From the NCBI GenBank assembly GCA_003240855.1, contig QFNN01000030.1:1-27779 (forward strand): a stretch of DNA of 27,779 nt, read 5' to 3'. A program made the position numbers and the translations under genes. Below are positions 22,512 through 27,779 of the stretch, one piece after another; position 1 is the stretch's first letter, and every line of letters begins with the position of its first letter. The notes under the pieces are model-generated. The model saw nothing but the letters and a program-made list of their open reading frames with translations. It was not told the DNA's origin and did not search any database. The DNA is from Sphingomonas sanxanigenens (lineage in GTDB: Bacteria > Pseudomonadota > Alphaproteobacteria > Sphingomonadales > Sphingomonadaceae).

Positions 22512-24013
22512 GCGCGCCCCATATCGCCCGCAAGGATGTCGCCAAAGGCGCCGGCCTTGCCGCCCTTTCGCGCATGGGCGCGCTGATCGAGGTCGTCTCG
22601 CAGCCCGCCTATACGTGGATGTTCGGCATCGCGACCTATGGCGTCTATACGGTGCTGTGGGCGCTCGTGAGCATCTTCGAGAATGTCATCGACCTGTCGA
22701 TGACGCAGGCGCTGCAGCGCGTCGTGCCGCAATGGGATGACGAACGCGCCCATGCCGCCGTCCGATTCTCGCTGATGGTCTCGGTGCTGCCCGCCTGCGG
22801 GATCGCGCTGCTCACGACGATCTTCGCCGGCCAGCTCGCGCCCTTCATTCATGCCGACACGGCGGATCGGCACACGCTGGAAATCGCGATCGCGCTCTTT
22901 GGCTGGGCGCTGCCGCTATGGACCTTCGTCGAGGTCGCGACATCGGCCGCGCGCGCCAAGCGCGCCTTCGGCCCCGAGATCCGCCTGCGCATTTTCTGGG
23001 AACAGGTGGCGCGCCTGATCTTCGCGACGATCCTGTTCTTCGCCGGGATGCACAGCCTTGGCCTGCTTGTCGCGCATCTCGCGTCGCTCACCGTCACGGC
23101 CCTGCTCTCGATGCGGTTGCTGACCCGCTATTATGATCCGAAGCTGCTGCTCTCCGCGCCGGCCGACGCCGCCCTGCGCCGCGAGCTGCTCATCACCGGC
23201 TTCGCGCTGTTGCCCACCGCGATCGCGCGGCGACTGTTCATCGATCTGCCGGCGATCATCCTGAACATGATGCTGCCCGGCGCGCGCGGCGCCACGGCCG
23301 CCGGCCTGTTCGGCATCGCGCGCAAGATCGGCACGATCCCGCTGATCGTCCGCCAGGCCTTCCAATATGTGCTCGCCCCCCTCGCCTCGGCGCAGGCGGC
23401 GGCGGACCGCGCGGGCATAGCGCCACTCTACGCCTTCGCCACCCGGCTTTCGGTCGCGGTCGTCGTGCCCTTGTCGGCGCTGCTCATCCTGATCGGGCGG
23501 GACATATTGAGCCTGTTCGCGCCCGAAGCGATGGCCGCGCTGCCCCTGCTCGTCATCCTCGTCATCGGGCGCGGGCTGGAAACGGTCGTCGGCCCCGCTA
23601 CGCCGGTGATCGAGATGATCGGCCACCGCGCGCTGCCGCTGGTCAACACCGTCGCCGGTTTCGCGGCCTGGGCGCTGGCGGGCTGGTGGCTGATTCCCGA
23701 ACAGGGCGCCGCCGGCATGGCGATCGCGGTCAGCATCGGCACCGTGCTCGTCGCCTGGATGGCGAGCCTGGAACTCAGGATCAGCGACGGGCTGCGCGCA
23801 TTCGATCGCGGCACCTGGCGCGCACTGGGCGCCGGGCTGCTTTCGACGCTGTTCCTCGCCGCGCTCGGCTTCATCACCCTGCCTGCGCCGGTGCGCGCGG
23901 CGATGCTGCTGGTCGCCTTCTTCCCTGCCCTCTGGTTCGGGCTGCGCATGGGGCTGGGCCGCGAGGACCGGCTGGCGCTCGGCAAGGTCGGCAAGCGCCT
24001 GCGGCTTAGCTGA
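22508..24013 (+). CDS. MOP-superfamily lipid/polysaccharide flippase
   Basis: A 501-residue multi-span membrane protein of the MOP exporter superfamily (Wzx/MATE/MurJ-like), which flips lipid-linked glycans or other amphiphiles across the inner membrane. About 12-14 hydrophobic segments run through the protein, with amphipathic joins such as AKRAFGPEIRLRIFWEQVARL and GARGATAAGLFGIARKIGTIPLIVRQAFQYVLAPL, typical of the polysaccharide-flippase branch. The N-terminus (ARKDVAKGAGLAALSRMGALIEV) resembles Wzx proteins. It starts inside the lptG stop (4-base overlap), which is unusual: Wzx genes normally sit in glycan clusters, not in lpt operons. Substrate unknown; a glycosphingolipid or ceramide intermediate is the contextual guess. 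E. coli YghQ is a comparable flippase near a YghO-type gene. Confidence 0.85.
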   Translation: MSAPHIARKDVAKGAGLAALSRMGALIEVVSQPAYTWMFGIATYGVYTVLWALVSIFENVIDLSMTQALQRVVPQWDDERAHAAVRFSLMVSVLPACGIALLTTIFAGQLAPFIHADTADRHTLEIAIALFGWALPLWTFVEVATSAARAKRAFGPEIRLRIFWEQVARLIFATILFFAGMHSLGLLVAHLASLTVTALLSMRLLTRYYDPKLLLSAPADAALRRELLITGFALLPTAIARRLFIDLPAIILNMMLPGARGATAAGLFGIARKIGTIPLIVRQAFQYVLAPLASAQAAADRAGIAPLYAFATRLSVAVVVPLSALLILIGRDILSLFAPEAMAALPLLVILVIGRGLETVVGPATPVIEMIGHRALPLVNTVAGFAAWALAGWWLIPEQGAAGMAIAVSIGTVLVAWMASLELRISDGLRAFDRGTWRALGAGLLSTLFLAALGFITLPAPVRAAMLLVAFFPALWFGLRMGLGREDRLALGKVGKRLRLS

Positions 24014-24130
24014 GGCAAATCGTCTCACGCCGCTTGCCCTGCCCGGATTGTGGCATCATATCCCGATCAAGGCCGCAAAAGTGCCGTATTGCCTGTCCAG
24101 TGAGGCGGCATCGATTATGAGGACATTAAA

Positions 24131-24901
24131 GTGAAAGCTGTCGACGCACAGGGCGCTGGCTTCTGGAAGAAGTCGCACCATCTCGATCGCATGACCTTGC
24201 GGGAACTCTGGATCGCCTATTTCCAGTATCCCGCGATCATCGCCTATATCCTGCTCGCCATCGCGGCGATCGGCCTGTGGGCATGGCATCCCGCAAGCCT
24301 GCTTCAGACGGTCGCGTCGATCGTCGTCGCGATGCTGGCCTATCCGCTCGCCTGGTATCTGATCCACCGCTACATCCTGCACAGCAACTGGATGTTCAAG
24401 GTGCCCGCGCTCGCCTCGACCTGGAAGCGCATCCATTATGATCATCATCAGGATCCGAACCATCTGGAGGTGCTGTTCGGCGCGCTGCACACCACCGTGC
24501 CCACGATCATCCTGGTCACGGCGCCGGTCGGCTATCTGATCGGCGGGATCGGCGGCGCAGCGATCGCCACGGCCACGGGCATGCTCACCACCTGCTTCTA
24601 CGAGTTCTGCCACTGCATCCAGCACCTCTCGTACAAGCCGAAGAGCAAGTGGATCGCGATGATGAAGCAGCATCACATGATGCACCACTTCCACGACGAA
24701 GATGGCAATTACGGCATCACCACCTTCTTCTGGGACAAGCTGTTCGGCACTTATTATTCGCGCTCCGGCGAACGGAAGAAGAGCCCGACCGTATTCAACC
24801 TCGGCTACACGCCCGAAGTGGCGGAGCGTTATCCGCAGGTGGCGCGCCTCTCGGGCGGCGTCGCAACCGGTCACCCGCGCTACCGCGAGAACCAGAAATA
24901 A
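24131..24901 (+). CDS. FA2H-like fatty acid hydroxylase (sterol desaturase superfamily)
   Basis: A 256-residue membrane di-iron hydroxylase. The histidine clusters follow the FA2H/Scs7 spacing: HRYILH at 79-84, HYDHH at 102-106, HCIQH at 161-165 and HHMMHH at 181-186. They end in GNYGITTFFWDKLFGTYY, which closely echoes the ceramide/fatty-acid 2-hydroxylase ending (GITS..WD.VFGT). Hydrophobic spans lie near 33-51, 58-77, 121-133 and 135-154. No cytochrome b5 domain is fused, unlike yeast Scs7. The start is GTG at 24131, with GAGGA at 24119-24123 7 bases upstream. Eukaryotic relatives put a 2-hydroxyl on the N-acyl chain of ceramide; sphingomonad glycosphingolipids carry 2-hydroxymyristate, so this is a good candidate for that step. 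Substrate is inferred. Confidence 0.85.
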   Translation: MKAVDAQGAGFWKKSHHLDRMTLRELWIAYFQYPAIIAYILLAIAAIGLWAWHPASLLQTVASIVVAMLAYPLAWYLIHRYILHSNWMFKVPALASTWKRIHYDHHQDPNHLEVLFGALHTTVPTIILVTAPVGYLIGGIGGAAIATATGMLTTCFYEFCHCIQHLSYKPKSKWIAMMKQHHMMHHFHDEDGNYGITTFFWDKLFGTYYSRSGERKKSPTVFNLGYTPEVAERYPQVARLSGGVATGHPRYRENQK

Positions 24902-24935
24902 CGGTTCGCCCCTCGCGGCCGGGTTCGCTCCGCTG

Positions 24936-25009
24936 GGGCTGGAGCCTGTCGAAGCTTCCGCTTTCCCTTTCGTTGGCGAAGAAGGATAGGGCTTCGACAG
25001 GCTCAGCCC
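24936..25009. repeat. Dispersed stem-loop repeat (sphingomonad intergenic type)
   Basis: The left arm 24936-24955 and the right arm 24991-25009 (gcttcgacaggctcagccc) are reverse complements except for one extra G in the left arm. The loop of 35 bases contains a second small stem. The right arm and flank (24999-25017) recur at 16402-16420. The 'cttcgacaggctcagcccgaacgg' core is familiar to me from many sphingomonad intergenic regions. It lies between the hydroxylase and the acyltransferase genes and may attenuate the transcript. Confidence 0.8.
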
Positions 25010-25052
25010 GAACGGCGATGGAACGTCGCCGCCAGAACGGAATATCACTGCG

Positions 25053-26207
25053 ATGACCAGCCCGCTCAGCATCACGCCCGCCGATGACAAGGCCGGCCGC
25101 GCCGCCTTCGTCGATTTCGCCTTCAGCCATTATGCGAACGACCCCAATTGGGTGGCCCCGCTGCGCGGCGAGGCGATCGGCGTCATCACGCCGGGGAAGA
25201 ACCCGTTTTTCGAGCATGCCGATGTGCAGCTCTTCCTCGCGCGCCGCGACGGCCGCGTGGTCGGCCGCATCGCCGCGCATATCGACAGGCTCGCGCTCGC
25301 CCAGCCCGCCGAACAGGGCATGGGGCCGGGCACCGGCTTCTGGGGCTTCCTCGACGCCGAAAACGAGGCGGACGCCCACGCGCTGATCGCAACCGCCGAG
25401 GGCTGGCTGCGCAGCAAGGGCATGACCCGCGTTCTTGGCCCGATCAGCCTCTCTGTATGGGAAGAGCCCGGCCTGCTCGTCGCCGGCTTCGATCATCCGC
25501 CGACGGTGATGATGGGCCATGCCGATCCGCGTTATGGCGGCTGGATCGAAAGCGCGGGCTACGCCACGGCCAAGCGGCTCCTCACTTACGAGCTGGACAT
25601 CAGCAAGGAGTTCCCGCCCCTCGTCCAGCGCATCGTCGCAGCGGGCGAGAAGAACCCGCGCATCCGCATCCGCAAGGTGGACAAGAAGAAGTTCGACAAG
25701 GAAGCCGCGACCATCCTCGGCATCCTCAACGACGCCTGGGGCGACAATTGGGGTTTCGTGCCGATCACCGACAGCGAGATCGCCTTCACGGGCAAGAAGC
25801 TGAAACCGATCGTGTTCGAGGATCTTATCCTGGTCGCCGAGGTCGAGGGCGAGCCCGTCGCTTTCATGATGACGCTTCCCGACCTCAACGAGCCGGTAAA
25901 GCCGCTCAACGGTTCGCTACTGCCCTTCGGCTGGGCAAAGCTGCTGCTGTGGCTGCGCAAGCCGCGGGTCAGGACGATGCGCGTGCCTCTGATGGGCGTG
26001 GTCAAGCGCCTGCAGGCCTCGCGCCTCGCCAGCCAGCTCGCCTTCATGATGATCGAGAATATCCGCCGCGCCTCGGTCGCCAACTATGGCGCGACGCGGG
26101 GCGAGATCGGCTGGATCCTTGAGGACAATCAGGGAATGGTCGCGATCGCCGACGCGATCGACAGCCACATCAACAAGGAATATGTGATCTACGAGAAGGC
26201 GCTGTAG
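25053..26207 (+). CDS. GNAT-fold acyltransferase of the YghO/bacterial ceramide synthase type
   Basis: A 384-residue protein of the large GNAT-like family that includes E. coli YghO. Family landmarks: YANDPNWVAPLRGE, NPFFEHADVQLFLARRDGRVVGRIAAHIDR (the GNAT strand-turn core), GFWGFLDAENEADAHALIATAEGWLRSKGMTRVLGPISLS, GLLVAGFDHPPTVMMGHADPRYGGWIESAGY, then a second half with NDAWGDNWGFVPIT, LILVAEVEGEPVAFMMTLPDLNE and EIGWILEDNQGM. As I recall, the Caulobacter ceramide synthase (bCerS) is a GNAT-type acyltransferase of this sort, which N-acylates the sphingoid base. That is consistent with a hydroxylase, flippase and lipid kinase nearby. The ATG at 25053 has a weak ribosome site, and the dispersed repeat lies just upstream. 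Acyl-acceptor identity is inferred, not seen. Confidence 0.75.
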   Translation: MTSPLSITPADDKAGRAAFVDFAFSHYANDPNWVAPLRGEAIGVITPGKNPFFEHADVQLFLARRDGRVVGRIAAHIDRLALAQPAEQGMGPGTGFWGFLDAENEADAHALIATAEGWLRSKGMTRVLGPISLSVWEEPGLLVAGFDHPPTVMMGHADPRYGGWIESAGYATAKRLLTYELDISKEFPPLVQRIVAAGEKNPRIRIRKVDKKKFDKEAATILGILNDAWGDNWGFVPITDSEIAFTGKKLKPIVFEDLILVAEVEGEPVAFMMTLPDLNEPVKPLNGSLLPFGWAKLLLWLRKPRVRTMRVPLMGVVKRLQASRLASQLAFMMIENIRRASVANYGATRGEIGWILEDNQGMVAIADAIDSHINKEYVIYEKAL

Positions 26208-26568
26208 CGCGCACAGGCGCCCCGGCCCTTGCCGTTATCGCCGCGAAGGCGGGGATATGGACGCATCACTTTGCCTCACCCTGTCCTACATCCACCACAT
26301 GATGCTACGCTGACCCCCGGCCCAATCCGCCCCGCTCTTTGACATCGCTGCCGCTCGGACGTTGAGAGAACCGCTCCAGCCTCTCAACTTTGTCAACTTC
26401 CAGGGACGGGAATCGCGCTTTTCCGCCATTCCCTACAGCAACCATCGTCACGCTGCCTCGCCCGTCATTGCGAGCGCAGCGAAGCAATCCAGACGATGCC
26501 GGCCGCGAAACTGGATTGCCGCGCTGCGTTCGCAATGACGTTGGCAACGAAAAAGCCCGTCCCGCCGC
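26208..26568. other. 361-bp gene-free stretch with several inverted repeats
   Basis: No supported gene. From left to right: a small CCGC-GAAG-GCGG hairpin (26241-26252) like the stub of a dispersed repeat; a perfect 8-bp inverted repeat GTTGAGAG/CTCTCAAC (26361-26368 and 26381-26388) with a TTGACA at 26339-26344 upstream but no -10; the long inverted repeat at 26463-26540; then the terminator-like tail of the cyclase gene. The stretch separates two convergent genes. Confidence 0.7.
26463..26540. repeat. 30-bp imperfect inverted repeat ('cgtcattgcgag' dispersed type)
   Basis: Arms 26463-26492 and 26511-26540 pair at 27 of 30 positions around an 18-base spacer. The arm begins cgtcattgcgagcgcagcg and ends gcaatccag. 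This sequence type recurs in many alphaproteobacterial genomes as an intergenic hairpin, in my recollection. No transposase or target-site duplication is evident. Confidence 0.8.
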
Positions 26569-26589
26569 CTACGGCGCCCCGGCCGGCTT
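26550..26589 (-). terminator. Possible terminator overlapping the cyclase stop codon
   Basis: On the minus strand AAGCC (26589-26585) can pair with GGCTT (26557-26553), which runs into TTTTT (26554-26550). A small inner stem GCCG/CGGC spans the stop codon. The stem is short, so this is a moderate call. Confidence 0.4.
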
Positions 26590-27330
26590 CAGGCGAACCT
26601 CGTAGAGCATCGGCCAGTTCTTGCCCGTCACGAACAGGCGGCCGCGCTTCGCGTCATAGGCGATGCCGTTCGCCACGGCTTCGGACGAGCTCATATTCTT
26701 CTCGGCAAGCGGGGTGATGTCGATCCACCCCTTCACCTTGCCCGTCGCGGGGTCGATGCGCGCGATCAGGCTGGTGTACCAGATGTTCGCGTAAATCTCG
26801 CCGCGCACCCACTCCAGCTCGTTGATATTCTTGATCGGCGATCCCTCGGCCGTCACCTGTACGCGCCGCCGGACCTTGAGCGTCCTGGGGTCGAGGAAGC
26901 GGAGATAGGGCGTGCCGTCGCTCATCACGATCTCGCGCGGCGATCTGGTCAGCCCCCATCCCTCGCCGGGGTAGCGAAACTCCCCGCGCTTCGCGAGGCC
27001 GGGGAGCGACCAGCGAAAGCCGATGCCTGTCTGCCAGGTCAGGCTGATCAGCTCGTTGCCCCAGTCGACAATGCCTTCGCCGAACAGGCGCGACGGAAGC
27101 GTGATTGACCGGATCACCCTGCCGTCGGCGATGCGCACCTGCCGGATTTCCGATCGACCTTCCAGCCCGGTGCTTTCGTAGAAAAATCCGTCGCGGAAGA
27201 AGAGGCCTTCGGTGAAGGCGCGGCGATCGTGCGGATAGGCGTTGACCACATCCACCTTCTGCACCGGCAACGCGGCGGCGATCGGCGCAGCGAAAGCGAG
27301 CGCGGCCAGCGCCAGGAAGCGCAGGTTCAC
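26569..27330 (-). CDS. Plant-type glutaminyl-peptide cyclotransferase
   Basis: A 253-residue exported enzyme of the papaya/bacterial five-bladed beta-propeller glutaminyl cyclase family, which turns N-terminal Gln into pyroglutamate. After a signal peptide (NLRFLALAALAFAAPIAAA) come the family landmarks: YPHDRRAFTEGLFFRDGFFYESTGLEGRS, LFGEGIVDWGNELISLTWQTG, GEGWGLTRSPREIVMSDGTPYLRFLDP, the signature INELEWVRGEIYANIWYTSLIARIDP and NGIAYDAKRGRLFVTGKNWPMLYEV. The GTG at 27330 is chosen because it overlaps the upstream stop as GTGA and starts right at the signal peptide; a GTG at 27345 would add five residues. It is coupled to the exonuclease gene, an odd pairing of a periplasmic and a cytoplasmic enzyme. 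The physiological substrate is unknown. Confidence 0.92.
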   Translation of the reverse strand: MNLRFLALAALAFAAPIAAALPVQKVDVVNAYPHDRRAFTEGLFFRDGFFYESTGLEGRSEIRQVRIADGRVIRSITLPSRLFGEGIVDWGNELISLTWQTGIGFRWSLPGLAKRGEFRYPGEGWGLTRSPREIVMSDGTPYLRFLDPRTLKVRRRVQVTAEGSPIKNINELEWVRGEIYANIWYTSLIARIDPATGKVKGWIDITPLAEKNMSSSEAVANGIAYDAKRGRLFVTGKNWPMLYEVRLKPAGAP

Positions 27331-27779
27331 CGCAGGCTGATCCACACCGGCGCATGGTCGCTGGCCTTCTCGCGCCCGCGATAGGCCTTGTCGATCCCGG
27401 CGTCGGCCAGCCGGTCCGCAGCCTCGGGGCTGAGCAGCAGATGATCGATGCGGAAGCCTTCATCCTTCTGCCAGGCGCCCCGCTGATAATCCCAGAAGGT
27501 ATAGGCGGCGCCCTCGGGCTGGCGCGCGCGGATCGCATCGGTCCAGCCGCGCGCCAGCAGCCGGCGGAAGGCCTGCTGGCTTTCGGGCTGCATCAACGCA
27601 TCGTCCGCCATCGCGCTGACCGAATAAGTATCGTCATGCGTCGACGTGGGGATGACGTTGTAATCGCCGGCGATCACCACGGGCTGCTCGGTCGCCATCA
27701 ACGCCTCGGCATGGGCGTAAAGCCGATCCATCCAGCCGAGCTTGTAATCGAACTTCGGCCCCGGCTGCGGATTGCCGTT
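27327..27779 (-). CDS. xthA: Exodeoxyribonuclease III, C-terminal part (5' end outside window)
   Basis: The visible 150 or so residues are the C-terminal part of an EEP-fold exodeoxyribonuclease III/AP endonuclease, which nicks abasic sites and trims 3' ends in base-excision repair. The frame is open to the right edge and reads NGNPQPGPKFDYKLGWMDRL, the family motif; the ATG at 27731 is therefore internal. Active-site elements in view: the GDYNVIPT Asp/Asn pair, the YTFWDYQRGAWQKDEGFRIDHLLLS block and the terminal SDHAPVWISL with the catalytic His. The stop overlaps the cyclase GTG by four bases. All key residues expected in this half are present, so the gene looks functional. Confidence 0.94.
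   Translation of the reverse strand, partial: NGNPQPGPKFDYKLGWMDRLYAHAEALMATEQPVVIAGDYNVIPTSTHDDTYSVSAMADDALMQPESQQAFRRLLARGWTDAIRARQPEGAAYTFWDYQRGAWQKDEGFRIDHLLLSPEAADRLADAGIDKAYRGREKASDHAPVWISLR

Overview
The window looks like chromosomal DNA of an alphaproteobacterium of the order Sphingomonadales (Sphingomonas/Sphingopyxis-like). The evidence is the very high GC and GC3, the end of a ctrA cell-cycle regulator gene at the left edge, a PhoK-type alkaline phosphatase of the Sphingomonas kind, two PEPxxWA-CTERM proteins, and dispersed hairpin repeats with the 'ggctcagcccgaacgg' core that I associate with sphingomonad genomes. No rRNA, tRNA, IS element, CRISPR array or prophage was seen. Gene density and codon style are even throughout, so it reads as core chromosome rather than a recent island. 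Family assignments rest on motif recognition by eye, with no database search.

Layout. 1-1367: ctrA 3' end with a strong terminator, then an integral-membrane sterol-desaturase-family protein. 1454-5532: a tightly packed Anbu locus (circularly permuted ATP-grasp, alpha-E protein, transglutaminase-like protein, then the Anbu proteasome-like peptidase). In the transglutaminase-like protein the catalytic Cys position is Ala. 5553-6805: two tandem minus-strand PEPxxWA-CTERM exported proteins sharing an almost identical 68-bp sorting-signal segment. 6929-9082: Bpt, an N-degron leucyltransferase, and an ACT-containing threonine ammonia-lyase. 9138-12473: a translationally coupled plus-strand trio (beta-hydroxyacid dehydrogenase, exported amidohydrolase, NlpE-like lipoprotein). 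12534-16345: divergent dsbD-like reductase and phoK, with only 65 bp between them. 16434-17387: exported beta-helix protein.

17738-26207 is the most interesting part. It holds a minus-strand operon (DUF2141 protein, diacylglycerol/ceramide-kinase-like lipid kinase, Tam41-like nucleotidyltransferase) divergent from a plus-strand run (lptF, lptG, MOP-family flippase, an FA2H-like fatty-acid hydroxylase, and a GNAT-fold acyltransferase of the YghO/bacterial ceramide-synthase type). Sphingomonads replace LPS with glycosphingolipids that carry 2-hydroxy acyl chains. I therefore infer that this is an envelope-lipid locus for making, hydroxylating, phosphorylating and exporting sphingolipid. No serine palmitoyltransferase lies in the window, so the reading is unproven.

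26569-27779: a plant-type glutaminyl cyclase gene and the 3' part of an exodeoxyribonuclease III gene, overlapping by 4 bp. The gene-free stretches between 16346 and 26568 carry several hairpin repeats of at least three types.
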